Assembly (NCBI GenBank): GCA_023151185.1
Contig: JAKLJL010000001.1
Location: forward strand, 248,001-312,000
Direction: 5' to 3'
Origin: Bacteroidota bacterium
Lineage (GTDB): Bacteria; Bacteroidota; JABWAT01
Length of the DNA: 64,000 nt
Part shown: piece after piece, positions 47,960-56,863 of the stretch
How positions within the stretch are numbered: position 1 is the stretch's first letter
Layout of the letters: each line of letters begins with the position of its first letter
Notes under the pieces: model-generated
The model's input: only the letters and a program-made list of their open reading frames with translations
Database searches by the model: none
What the model was told of the DNA's origin: nothing
Program-made: the position numbers and the translations under genes

Positions 47960-47989
47960 TTGTCCCTGCAGGTAATTCGCTTAAATTTG
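47960..47989 (+). promoter_or_regulatory. Bacteroidota-type promoter of the C25 peptidase gene
   Basis: TTG at 47960-47962, a 19-base spacer and TAAATTTG at 47982-47989, an exact match to TAnnTTTG. The inferred start is near 47995 with a leader of about 24 bases. Best promoter match in the window. No Shine-Dalgarno sequence precedes the ATG at 48019 (GGGGATTGA only). Confidence 0.6.
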
Positions 47990-48018
47990 CAGATTCAAAA
48001 TCTTTTGATGGGGATTGA

Positions 48019-51000
48019 ATGGTTTCGAAAGTTCTGGCTACGGTCATCCTTCTTGCCGTGATGCCTTTTTCTGGCATTTCACAGTCAAAAATGTCACTCT
48101 CTGTTCATGGACTTTATCAGGTTCCTGAAAATTCACTGGATGGTTTCCCCGATATCCGGTTTTCTACCCACCTGAACAGCAACCTCCCGGTGCTTCTCCT
48201 CGCCGGGAACTATTACCTTCCATCCTTTCCTGACAGGTCGGGTGATCCCGAATATTTATCTGAACAGTTGAATCTTTACTCCAGAACTCTTCCGGTCCTG
48301 ATAAAAAAGGGCTCCGGGACCTTTAGAACCTACACAATTGACACAACTCACTATACCGGTATTCCGGTTACCGCACCCGATACCCTGACCGTTACATCCC
48401 GGATTGAGCGGGACCTTGATTTTTACCAGGGGGATGCTTCCTACACCAACTGGACGGAGGCAACTCCCGGAGAGGGCTGGATCTGGGCTTATCTGAACAA
48501 AGGCGGCACTTTAAATATTACCCTTCCCCAGTGGGTAAACGGTTTTACCGGCCCCATGCAGGCCAAAGTCAGGCTCAGGGGAGTGAGCCGGGATACAGCG
48601 GCTGATCCTGATCACGTAATACAGGTTTCCTGGAAAGGAACTGTGATTGAAAAGTCATTTACCGGTTACAATTACCTTGCCCCTGATTTTTCATTCCCCG
48701 GCGGATCTTCAACGTCACGGGTTTTAGCCATTAAATCAGTCGGGGTAACGAAAACGACCGTAGACCGGATTTATGTTGACTGGGTTGAAATCTCGGGAAA
48801 AAGATCGGCTGCGGTCGACACCACCATGATGGGGATTTCGATTCCTGCAACCAGGCAGAATTCCGAATTTTTAGTTTTAAAGGTTCCGGTTGCCAGAAAT
48901 TACATGCTGATTGATTCTCTCGGAAGCAAAGTCCGGTTTCCACAGGAACTGTCTGTTTCCGGTGCCGAGAAATTGATTGCGTTCTCTCTGACAGGCCTTT
49001 CATCCGGATCGCTGTTCCTCACAGATTTGGCTTCGGTACTTTCACTGCCGCAAATCACACCTGTAACGGCTTCCGGCAGTCTGCCCGGTTCTGAAAATTT
49101 CCTGATTATTTCTCATCCTGATTTTCTTTCCTTCGCCGAAGACTATGCCTCATACAGATCCGAAACACCCGGAATTGTACCCCGGGTTGCTACAACTGAA
49201 GAAATTTATTCCGGCTTTTCGGCAATGAACCCGACACCCTGGGCTATCCGGGCCTTTCTTCAGGCCGAAACCAAACGGAATCCGGCTTTGAAATCGGTCC
49301 TGCTGGTTGGCAATGCCAATTGGGATCATCGGGAAATTACCAACAAATCGGGAAAAAAAGCCTTTATACCGGGTTTTGGTATGCCGGTGAGTGATCAGTG
49401 GCTGGTTGCTTTTGCGGATACCAATAAAGTTTTCTCATTTCTGGATATCGGCCGGCTTCCTATTAACACTGTGCAGGAGGGAACCCAGTTTCTTGAAAAA
49501 GTCAAACGGTGGGAGAATCAGAAATCCACGGATCCGAATGTTAAAAGATTTACTTTTATCAATGGCGGGTTTGATGCCAGTGAGCAGAAAACCTTTTATA
49601 ACCAGACGATGCGGATCATAAATGATTACGTCTACGACCCGTCGGTTATGGGAAAAATCGACACCATAATCAAACGGACCGAAGGATACCAGGATGCGGG
49701 GAAGGAAACACCGAAAATCCAGAAATCCTTTAAGGAAGGAATGGTTTGGTTAAGTTTTATTGGGCACGCCGGCAGCCGGACGTGGGATCTGATGCTAAGC
49801 GATGTCAGAGAACTGCCGGTTGGCGATGGATTGTATCCGTTTATCACCTCCATGACCTGTTTCACCGGAGATTACGGAAATCCGTCACAGGAAAGTTTCA
49901 GTGAAGATTTTGTTCTGAAATCTGACCGGGGCGCCATCGGGTTTATCGGGACATCGGGGCTGGGATACGTGGATCTTGACGAACTGCTGAGCCGGGGGTT
50001 TTATAACGCAGCCCTCAAAGGCCGGAACAAGTCTATGGGCAGACTGATTACGGCTGCTAAAAATGAACTTGCCAAAAAGTACAAGCAAAATGACCGGGTC
50101 AGATCCATTTTAAGGCAGTATAACCTGATCGGGGATCCAACCCTTGAACTTCCTCTTAAAAATTTTCCTGACCTATCGGTTACCAGTCAGACCCGGTTAC
50201 TGAAAAATACCGATACAACCTATACACTGAATTTATCCGTTTTGAACAACGGAAAAGTCCTTGCTGATACCGTTGTTATCAGAGTCAGGGATCTGACCTC
50301 CTCAGGAAATCAGGAGGTCCTGGTGCAGGGTTATCCGGTTTCAGGCTCGTTCCTGACGACCTCCGTTCCGCTTAAATTCACCACACCTGGAACCCATTCC
50401 GTTGAAACAGAAGTTCAGTTTAAATCGGTTACAGACAGTTTTCAGGTGAACAACGAAAAAGCTTTTGAAATTCTGATTCCGAGGAACACGCTTACCCTTT
50501 TCAATCTGGCGGATAACCAGATTTTACCATCTGGAAACTTTCTCCTTAGGCTATACTATCCGGGAGAAACCAACCTTTCCTGGGCGGTAAAAAATCCGGA
50601 TGGTCAGATTCTTCTTTCCGGGGTAAAATCCGTAAAAAACCTGGACTCGCTTCAGATAAACCTGATCTCCCTGTCGGCAGGATTTGAGTATACTCTGGAA
50701 CTCAAACCAGAACAGGAAGATCAGCCGTCTTCAGTTTCATTTTTTACTGCTGCCGGTCAGAAGGAAAGAACTGTCAAGATTCCTTATGGTTTGGCCCTGT
50801 CTCCACTCACCCGGTTAAGTCATGGACAGATCGGGATTTTAACCGGTGCAGAATTGATCGGTGCCGGGAGTGCAGGGTTTGAATCCGGGAATTTTGGCTT
50901 CATCACCTCTGGAAGCAAAACTGTTTTTTGCGGTTTCAGAGGAATTATTGCAGCCCGGATTGACAGTCTGACTTTGGAAATTAAGGAATCAGGAGAGTTT

Positions 51001-52521
51001 GATACTTACCTGAATACAGCCAACGCAGATTCCCTGAATTCCTGGATAAAGCGCCGTCTGAATTCAAATGATTATCTGATTTTTGCAATAAAGGATGAGG
51101 GCAGCCGTAACCTGACAGCCGATTTGAAATCAACCTTCAGGAGCCTTGGCAGTATTTATGCTGATTCAGTTAAAATCAGGGAAGCCTGGGTTTTTGGAGT
51201 TAAAGCAGGTAAAACTCCAGTTAAAATTTTTGAATCCTATTCAAGGAGCCGCCTCGTAAAAGCTTATGCAGAATTCGAGGCACCCTATCAACCCGGGCTT
51301 ATAACGGTTTCAATTCCGGGAAACCCGGGCAAAAAACTCGAAAAACTTTCCTTTACTATCCTTTCGGCTGACAGCAGTTGGATCCGGTCAACGTCAGCCG
51401 GGTTGCCGGAACCTGCATCGGCCGGCCATTATGAGTTGACTGTACCCGAAACCGATACGTTAAGTCTGGTATTTAAAAATTCTGTTTTTACCCAGCAGCC
51501 TGTACTTGAGTTTGATTCTTCAGAATACGATGAAGACTATCCGTCCGGGGTCTTTGGTCTTGAAAAATCGGTACCCAAACTTTCTGTTGGTGAGCCTTTT
51601 TCAATTTCAACATCCCTGTTTCAGCCGTATTTTTCTGATTCTGAGGTAACCCGGCTTCAGTTTACCATTACCCGGAATTCGACTGTTTTCATGACAAAGG
51701 ACAGCACCTTCACAAAGAACAGATTCCAGATCCCGGTTCAGTTTCAGGTTCCGCAGAATACCATTACAGACACGGGATTGTATAATTTCACAATCAAGAT
51801 CACCGAAGGAGACCACTTTCCCGATTTTGTGTCTGTTTCTGATACGTTTTCTGTGGTGCTTTCAACAGGGGTCAATGCTTTTGACCCTGCTGCAACAGTC
51901 TTTTTCAAGGAAAGAGAACTCAATCCGGCAGAAAAGGAACTGGTCACCCAAAAAGGTCCAGTCAGAATCCGGATAGACTATGATGATTTTATCCCGCTGG
52001 ATGATACCACCAAGGTTGTGGTGACCCTGAACGGTGATGTTGTGCCGGCAGGGAAATCCTTAACCGTCAAGTCTGAAAATAACCGGCAGTATACAGAACT
52101 GAATTTTGATGCGGAACTGGTTCCGGGTATCAACCAGTTGGATCTTTCAGTGAAAATGCAATTTGGCGAGTATTCCGGTGAAGGCAAGCAGTTCAGTTAT
52201 GTTCTATCCGTAAATGCAGAAGACGGAATTTCTTCAATGGCGAATTACCCCAATCCGTTTGAAGAGGAAACCCGGGTCTTTTTCATTCTGGGCGGACTGG
52301 ACAATCCGGTTGAAACGACTCTGATGATTTACACTGTGAACGGACTGAAGATCAGAACCATTAAGTCGGCGACTTCAGAAATCGGATATAACACCCTGCT
52401 TTGGGACGGTCTTGATGAGGACCGGGATGTGGTCGCCAACGGAATTTACCTGTACAAACTGCTGGTTAATTTTGGAGATAAAACGGTTTCACAAACCGGA
52501 AAAATGCTGAAGGTCAGATGA
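48019..52521 (+). CDS. Gingipain/PorU-like C25 cysteine peptidase with FlgD-like C-terminal domain
   Basis: A 1500-residue secreted protein with a signal peptide (MVSKVLATVILLAVMPFSGISQ). The caspase-like C25 domain spans about residues 360-720; catalytic His583 lies in FIGHAGSRTWD and Cys614 in SMTCFTGDYG, and the domain ends with the usual YNLIGDPTLELPL. A CARDB-like Ig domain (about 720-815), a long beta-rich part of unclear domains and a FlgD-like Ig domain (about 1405-1500: NYPNPFEEETRVFF...NGIYLYKL) follow. The C-terminal domain is of the kind recognised by type IX secretion in FCB bacteria. It could be the PorU sortase or a substrate; the length and domain mix leave both open. A TPR lipoprotein starts in its stop (ATGA). 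Confidence 0.88.
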   Translation: MVSKVLATVILLAVMPFSGISQSKMSLSVHGLYQVPENSLDGFPDIRFSTHLNSNLPVLLLAGNYYLPSFPDRSGDPEYLSEQLNLYSRTLPVLIKKGSGTFRTYTIDTTHYTGIPVTAPDTLTVTSRIERDLDFYQGDASYTNWTEATPGEGWIWAYLNKGGTLNITLPQWVNGFTGPMQAKVRLRGVSRDTAADPDHVIQVSWKGTVIEKSFTGYNYLAPDFSFPGGSSTSRVLAIKSVGVTKTTVDRIYVDWVEISGKRSAAVDTTMMGISIPATRQNSEFLVLKVPVARNYMLIDSLGSKVRFPQELSVSGAEKLIAFSLTGLSSGSLFLTDLASVLSLPQITPVTASGSLPGSENFLIISHPDFLSFAEDYASYRSETPGIVPRVATTEEIYSGFSAMNPTPWAIRAFLQAETKRNPALKSVLLVGNANWDHREITNKSGKKAFIPGFGMPVSDQWLVAFADTNKVFSFLDIGRLPINTVQEGTQFLEKVKRWENQKSTDPNVKRFTFINGGFDASEQKTFYNQTMRIINDYVYDPSVMGKIDTIIKRTEGYQDAGKETPKIQKSFKEGMVWLSFIGHAGSRTWDLMLSDVRELPVGDGLYPFITSMTCFTGDYGNPSQESFSEDFVLKSDRGAIGFIGTSGLGYVDLDELLSRGFYNAALKGRNKSMGRLITAAKNELAKKYKQNDRVRSILRQYNLIGDPTLELPLKNFPDLSVTSQTRLLKNTDTTYTLNLSVLNNGKVLADTVVIRVRDLTSSGNQEVLVQGYPVSGSFLTTSVPLKFTTPGTHSVETEVQFKSVTDSFQVNNEKAFEILIPRNTLTLFNLADNQILPSGNFLLRLYYPGETNLSWAVKNPDGQILLSGVKSVKNLDSLQINLISLSAGFEYTLELKPEQEDQPSSVSFFTAAGQKERTVKIPYGLALSPLTRLSHGQIGILTGAELIGAGSAGFESGNFGFITSGSKTVFCGFRGIIAARIDSLTLEIKESGEFDTYLNTANADSLNSWIKRRLNSNDYLIFAIKDEGSRNLTADLKSTFRSLGSIYADSVKIREAWVFGVKAGKTPVKIFESYSRSRLVKAYAEFEAPYQPGLITVSIPGNPGKKLEKLSFTILSADSSWIRSTSAGLPEPASAGHYELTVPETDTLSLVFKNSVFTQQPVLEFDSSEYDEDYPSGVFGLEKSVPKLSVGEPFSISTSLFQPYFSDSEVTRLQFTITRNSTVFMTKDSTFTKNRFQIPVQFQVPQNTITDTGLYNFTIKITEGDHFPDFVSVSDTFSVVLSTGVNAFDPAATVFFKERELNPAEKELVTQKGPVRIRIDYDDFIPLDDTTKVVVTLNGDVVPAGKSLTVKSENNRQYTELNFDAELVPGINQLDLSVKMQFGEYSGEGKQFSYVLSVNAEDGISSMANYPNPFEEETRVFFILGGLDNPVETTLMIYTVNGLKIRTIKSATSEIGYNTLLWDGLDEDRDVVANGIYLYKLLVNFGDKTVSQTGKMLKVR

Positions 52522-53483
52522 GAGGCTGGTTTAAAACTGCAGTTTCAGTTTTTCTTTTTTTACTTTGGGGTTGCTCTTCCCGGTTCACGGGGACGGAAGC
52601 TAAACAGAATCCGGAAGAAGTAAAGGTACTCAGAACAGACCTTCAGGCACTTGCAGATTCCTTTCAGGCCGGCAGGTTTGAGTTTGTCTCCTGGTTTTCA
52701 GGAAAATTACGTCCCAGTGTGACTGAGTTTCTTTCAGCCGAAGGAGCCTGGCTGGCCAATACCCGGGGACTTGCGTTTTTTTATCAGCAAAAAAATGACA
52801 GTGCCTTAACTGAATTTGAATTCGCAGTCTGCATGGATTCAGGTTATGCAGAAGCCTGGAATAATAAAGGACACCTGCTGCTGCTTTCCGGCAGACTGGA
52901 TTCAGCAGAAATCAGTTTCAGAAAAAGCCTCCTTTTGAATCCCGATTATGATCCCGCCCGGCTGAATCTTGAAATTACCGGATTGTTTAAATCCGGGGAA
53001 CTGAACTGGCAGGATCTGGGGCTTATGTCCATTGCAGATTCAACCCGAAATCCTGAAGAAAAAGTCAGAATTTACACCCAGCTTTTAAACCTCGCACCCT
53101 TTTATGTTCAGGTATATAACAATCTGGCTGTAGCAGAATATCAGACGGGCAGTATTAACCAGGCTTTTCAGCATTTAAGTGCAGCTGTTATTTTAGATCC
53201 GACTTATGCCATGGCTCATAACAATCTGGGCTATATTTACCATGAGTATGGTTTGTATGAAGATGCCATCCGTCATTATCTGATTGCCATCCGCCTCAGA
53301 TTTAATTTTTTTACAGCACTCGAAAACCTTGCCTTTACTTACCTGACAACCGGAGATGTTAAGAATGCGAGGCTTGTCATCAACCGGGTACTTGAAATTG
53401 AACCCGGCAGAAAGCAGGCACTTGAACTGGATCAGCAGGTGAAAGAGGCCGAAAATCAACTTACTCAACAGGAATCACAATGA
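52518..53483 (+). CDS. TPR-repeat lipoprotein
   Basis: A 321-residue protein. Signal peptide with lipobox LLWGC (Cys19). TPR units lie at about residues 77-155 and 195-300 (AWNNKGHLLLLSGRLDSAEISFRKSL; VYNNLAVAEYQTGSINQAF; AHNNLGYIYHEYGLYEDAI). It begins in the stop of the C25 peptidase gene and overlaps the manC start (both ATGA), so the three are expressed together from the promoter at 47960. Its placement suggests an envelope partner of the peptidase or of its secretion. That is inference from context. Confidence 0.8.
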   Translation: MRGWFKTAVSVFLFLLWGCSSRFTGTEAKQNPEEVKVLRTDLQALADSFQAGRFEFVSWFSGKLRPSVTEFLSAEGAWLANTRGLAFFYQQKNDSALTEFEFAVCMDSGYAEAWNNKGHLLLLSGRLDSAEISFRKSLLLNPDYDPARLNLEITGLFKSGELNWQDLGLMSIADSTRNPEEKVRIYTQLLNLAPFYVQVYNNLAVAEYQTGSINQAFQHLSAAVILDPTYAMAHNNLGYIYHEYGLYEDAIRHYLIAIRLRFNFFTALENLAFTYLTTGDVKNARLVINRVLEIEPGRKQALELDQQVKEAENQLTQQESQ

Positions 53484-54556
53484 ATTATGCCGTCATTATG
53501 GCCGGCGGAAGCGGTACCCGGTTCTGGCCGGTGTCACGAACTGCTACACCCAAACAATTTTTAGCCATCACCGAACAGAGAACCATGATCCAGGCGACGG
53601 TTGACCGTCTTCTGCCGGTCTTCCCGAAAGAAAATATCCTGATCGTTGGCAACCAGGCTCACGAAACGCTGCTGACTGAACAACTGCCTGAGTTTACTGC
53701 CGATCAGTTTATTCTTGAACCTTTCGGAAGAAATACGGCACCCGCAATCGGGTTGGCTGCCGCAGTTCTCCGGAAAAAAGACCCCGAAGCTGTTATGCTG
53801 GTCGTTCCCTCTGATCAGATTATCCGGAAACAGGACCATTTTCTTGAAATTGTCAAAGAAGGCCTGCTTCTGGCCAAGGCCGAACCTCATGCCCTGATTA
53901 CCCTGGGTTTGAAACCTTCCCGTCCAGAAACGGGGTATGGGTACATCCAGATTGATGAAGATTTTCACCTCGACAGCTACCCGAATGCTTTCCCGGTAAA
54001 AACCTTTGCTGAAAAACCTAACCTTGAAACTGCCCGCCGGTTCCTTGCTGCAGGCGATTTCCTGTGGAATTCAGGGATGTTTATCTGGCAGGCTGAAACC
54101 ATTCTTCAGGAAATTAAAACCCATATTCCGGATCTGGATATTGAACTTGATGCATTGAGTCCGTTTTTCGGCACTTCCGGTTTTTATCCGGTTCTGTCGG
54201 AAAGTTATGGGCGGATGCCCAATATCTCGATTGATTACGGAATCATGGAAAAAGCCGGACTTGTTTTTGTTCTGAAAGCTGATCTGGGTTGGTCGGATGT
54301 GGGATCCTGGGATGAAGTGGCAAACCTTTCACATACCGACGAAAATGCAAATGCCCTTACAGGAACCGTTCTGGTTTCGGGAACATCGAACTGTCTGGTG
54401 AAAGGGAAGGAAAAACTAATTGCACTTGTCGGGGTTGAAGACCTGATTGTGGTCGAAACAGCCGATGCACTTTTAATTTGCCGGAAAGGCCAGAGTCAGC
54501 AGGTAAAAAATATTGTTGATCAGTTGAAAATTGGTGATTTTGGCGGGTATCTTTAG
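53480..54556 (+). CDS. manC: Mannose-1-phosphate guanylyltransferase
   Basis: A 358-residue nucleotidyltransferase making GDP-mannose from mannose-1-phosphate and GTP. VIMAGGSGTRFWPVSRTATPKQFL is the pyrophosphorylase signature at residues 5-28, followed by LEPFGRNTAPAIGLAA, LVVPSDQII and FAEKPNLETA; the Mg/sugar site includes WNSGMFIW. There is no C-terminal isomerase domain, so it is the single-function form. It provides the substrate for gmd-fcl upstream. ATG overlaps the stop of the TPR lipoprotein gene. Confidence 0.95.
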   Translation: MNYAVIMAGGSGTRFWPVSRTATPKQFLAITEQRTMIQATVDRLLPVFPKENILIVGNQAHETLLTEQLPEFTADQFILEPFGRNTAPAIGLAAAVLRKKDPEAVMLVVPSDQIIRKQDHFLEIVKEGLLLAKAEPHALITLGLKPSRPETGYGYIQIDEDFHLDSYPNAFPVKTFAEKPNLETARRFLAAGDFLWNSGMFIWQAETILQEIKTHIPDLDIELDALSPFFGTSGFYPVLSESYGRMPNISIDYGIMEKAGLVFVLKADLGWSDVGSWDEVANLSHTDENANALTGTVLVSGTSNCLVKGKEKLIALVGVEDLIVVETADALLICRKGQSQQVKNIVDQLKIGDFGGYL

Positions 54557-54580
54557 ATTTTAAAGATTTCGGGACCTTTC

Positions 54581-55021
54581 ATGTTTCAGGTTCACCTCCG
54601 TTTTTCGGCTCTGGTACTTTTGGCGGTCCTGCTTCTGGCCGGGTGTTCGGGAACGGCACGGTTTACTTCAGATAAAGAGTCCGGGCGGGTTGTTTTTAGA
54701 GGAAAATCCCAGGAAGCAACCGGCACATCCACAGAATTTGCCGGAGTTGCCAGTTATTACGGACCCAAATTTCACGGCCGGAAAACTGCCAGCGGCGAAA
54801 CCTTCGATATGTACCAGTACACTGCAGCCCACCGGGCCCTGCCGTTCGGAACCCGGATCCGGGTGACCAACCAGAATAACGGTAAAACTGTGGTTGTCAG
54901 AGTCAATGACCGCGGTCCCTTTGTCAAAAACCGGATTCTGGACTTGAGTTATGCAGCCGCCAAGGAAATTGACCTGGTCACTGCCGGCACTGCTCAAATC
55001 TCCATTCTGATCCTGAAATAA
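54581..55021 (+). CDS. rlpA: RlpA-like septal lipoprotein (lytic transglycosylase)
   Basis: A 146-residue lipoprotein (lipobox LLAGC, Cys22) with one double-psi beta-barrel domain, residues about 48-145: GVASYYGPKFHGRKTASGETFD, AAHRALPFGTRIRVTN and VRVNDRGPFVKNRILDLS. The His of AAHRALPFGT and Asp of NDRGPF are the catalytic pair known from Pseudomonas RlpA, which cleaves naked glycan strands. The C-terminal SPOR domain of longer RlpA proteins is absent, so recruitment to the septum would need another route. It is 25 bases after manC. Confidence 0.92.
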   Translation: MFQVHLRFSALVLLAVLLLAGCSGTARFTSDKESGRVVFRGKSQEATGTSTEFAGVASYYGPKFHGRKTASGETFDMYQYTAAHRALPFGTRIRVTNQNNGKTVVVRVNDRGPFVKNRILDLSYAAAKEIDLVTAGTAQISILILK

Positions 55022-55029
55022 CAGGAGTT

Positions 55030-55827
55030 ATGCTGAAACGTCACATCACCCTGATTTCAGATTTTGGATCCCGGGATTATTACGTTCCGTCCTTAACTGC
55101 CAGAATTGCAGATATCAACCCGGATGCATCCGTCCATCATTTGTCCCATGAAGTTGGCCGGCAGAATATTGTCGAGGCTGCATTTACTCTCCGCAATGCC
55201 TACCCCTTTTTCCCGTCAGGAACCATTCATGTCATCATCGTGGATCCAGAGGTTGGTTCTGACCGGGATGCGGTTGCTGTTGAGCATGACGGACATTTTT
55301 TCGTTGCGCCGGATAACGGTATCCTGACACTTGCCTTGCAGACAACCCATCCTGAAAGAGTGGTCTCGATTAAAAATTCCCCTTATGCAGATGCCATTGT
55401 TTCTCCTGTTTTTCACGGGCGGGATATTTTTGTCCCTGTCGCCGCCTGGATGTCACGGGGTGTGCCACTGCAGATTACGGGTGTTCATAAACCGGAACTG
55501 ATCGATTTAAGATGGGGACTGCCATCCTGGGACCGCCAGAAAATAGCAGGTCAGGTCATTCATATCGATCATTTCGGAAACCTGATTACCAATATCAGTG
55601 AGAAGTTTCTGGATCATTGGGCCGGCGGGGCCGGTTTCAAAGTTGGAATGGCCGGTTGGGATCCGTTGCCGCTGTCTAGAATTTACAGTGATGTTGAGCC
55701 GGGTGATCCGGTGGCGCTGATCGGTTCTGGCGGGCTGCTCGAAATCGCAGTGTATCAGGCAGATGCTGCAGCACTTTTTGATGTCAGAATCGGAACACAG
55801 ATCATTGTCAGCCGGGAGGTTTCCTGA
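55030..55827 (+). CDS. SAM hydroxide adenosyltransferase (DUF62 family)
   Basis: A 265-residue protein of the fluorinase/chlorinase-like family, the common member of which hydrolyses S-adenosylmethionine to adenosine and methionine. N-terminal domain: ITLISDFGSRDYYV, DASVHHLSHEV, GTIHVIIVDPEVGSDR, APDNGILTL. C-terminal barrel: HIDHFGNLITNI and LIGSGGLLEIAV. Length is that of the hydrolases, and no halogenase-specific insertion is apparent. Preceded by AGGAG; nine bases after rlpA. Confidence 0.88.
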   Translation: MLKRHITLISDFGSRDYYVPSLTARIADINPDASVHHLSHEVGRQNIVEAAFTLRNAYPFFPSGTIHVIIVDPEVGSDRDAVAVEHDGHFFVAPDNGILTLALQTTHPERVVSIKNSPYADAIVSPVFHGRDIFVPVAAWMSRGVPLQITGVHKPELIDLRWGLPSWDRQKIAGQVIHIDHFGNLITNISEKFLDHWAGGAGFKVGMAGWDPLPLSRIYSDVEPGDPVALIGSGGLLEIAVYQADAAALFDVRIGTQIIVSREVS

Positions 55828-55844
55828 TTCTCAGACTGGTTAGA

Positions 55845-56117
55845 ATGAAATTTTCACCGGCAGAAACCAGCAGGTTTCTGGATGTTTTTTATCAGTCACG
55901 CCCGGTGATCCTTTCCGGATTCGGGTGCTCCCGTCTGGAGCTTTTCAGGTTGCCCGATGACCCTGATACCGTTATCACCCTGTCTGAATGGGAAAGCACC
56001 GGCCATCTGAACCGGTATAGGGAATCTGAATTTTTTACTGAAACCTGGAAAACCATCCGGCCCTGGATGGTGGAGGCGCCAATCGCAGAATCCTGGAATC
56101 CGGCAGACCAGCCATGA
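55845..56117 (+). CDS. Antibiotic biosynthesis monooxygenase (ABM)-fold protein
   Basis: A 90-residue ferredoxin-like protein of the ABM family. The pattern SRFLDVFYQSRPVILSGFGCSRLELFRLPDDPDTVITLSEW with EFFTETWKTIRPW is typical of these small dimeric domains, which include heme oxygenases, quinol monooxygenases and many of unknown role. It overlaps the following methyltransferase by four bases (ATGA). No substrate can be assigned. Confidence 0.78.
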   Translation: MKFSPAETSRFLDVFYQSRPVILSGFGCSRLELFRLPDDPDTVITLSEWESTGHLNRYRESEFFTETWKTIRPWMVEAPIAESWNPADQP

Positions 56118-56863
56118 AAACAGTATTGGTGTCCGGATTTCAGAAAGTACCCGGTTCTGCTATCCCCTGGTTTAAATCCGGGAAGAAAAAAGACCCCAAC
56201 AGGTTGACTCTGGCTCAGAAGTCGGGTTTCTGGAAGCTGACCGCCTGGGGATATGAAAAATTCTGGCGGCTGAAATCACTGGGTCTGCTTACCGGAAACC
56301 GGATTACCGTTTCGGAAGAGCTCAGGATTTTGTCCGGATATTTATCTGCCCTTCCCGAAAACCCGGCGGTTTGTGATTTGACCTGCTCAACCGGACTTTA
56401 CGGCAGAACAGTTCTGGAAACCGTTCCGGGCTCACGAATTTATTTTCTGGATGCTAGCCCGGCCATGCTGGCTGGCACCGCCAAATCAATACGGGAAGGG
56501 GATTATGGCCGGGTGATTCTTGCTGAAGCTTTTTGCGAAGATCCTGTTTTCCTGCCTGAGTCTCTGGATGCGGTGATTTGCGGCGGCTCCTGGAATGAGA
56601 TCACGGCCGTAATGGAAACCGTGAACCAGACTTTTCTGTCGTTGAAACCGGGGGGATTGACTTTCTGGATGGGAATTCTGCCTGCTGTATCCCGGTTTGG
56701 CAAACTATTCCAGAGACTGGCGGTTCTTTTCGGCGGACTTCGGTTTGATCCGGAATCCAGAATTTCCGAACAGTTCAAACTTGCAGGATTTGAGGAAATC
56801 AGGATTTTTTCTGTTGCCCCGGTGTTTATTCTGACAGCAAAAAAGCCGGGGAAAAATGGGTAA
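56114..56863 (+). CDS. Class I SAM-dependent methyltransferase
   Basis: A 249-residue protein. Motif I is VCDLTCSTGLYGRTV near residue 93 (an unusual DLTCSTG for DLGCGTG), motif II IYFLDASPAML, and the acidic LDAVICGGSWNEI is motif post-II; LSLKPGGLTFW is motif III. It resembles UbiE/Coq5-like small-molecule methyltransferases. It overlaps the ABM-fold gene by four bases and the HAD gene by eight, so all three are co-expressed. Target unknown. Confidence 0.82.
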   Translation: MKTVLVSGFQKVPGSAIPWFKSGKKKDPNRLTLAQKSGFWKLTAWGYEKFWRLKSLGLLTGNRITVSEELRILSGYLSALPENPAVCDLTCSTGLYGRTVLETVPGSRIYFLDASPAMLAGTAKSIREGDYGRVILAEAFCEDPVFLPESLDAVICGGSWNEITAVMETVNQTFLSLKPGGLTFWMGILPAVSRFGKLFQRLAVLFGGLRFDPESRISEQFKLAGFEEIRIFSVAPVFILTAKKPGKNG

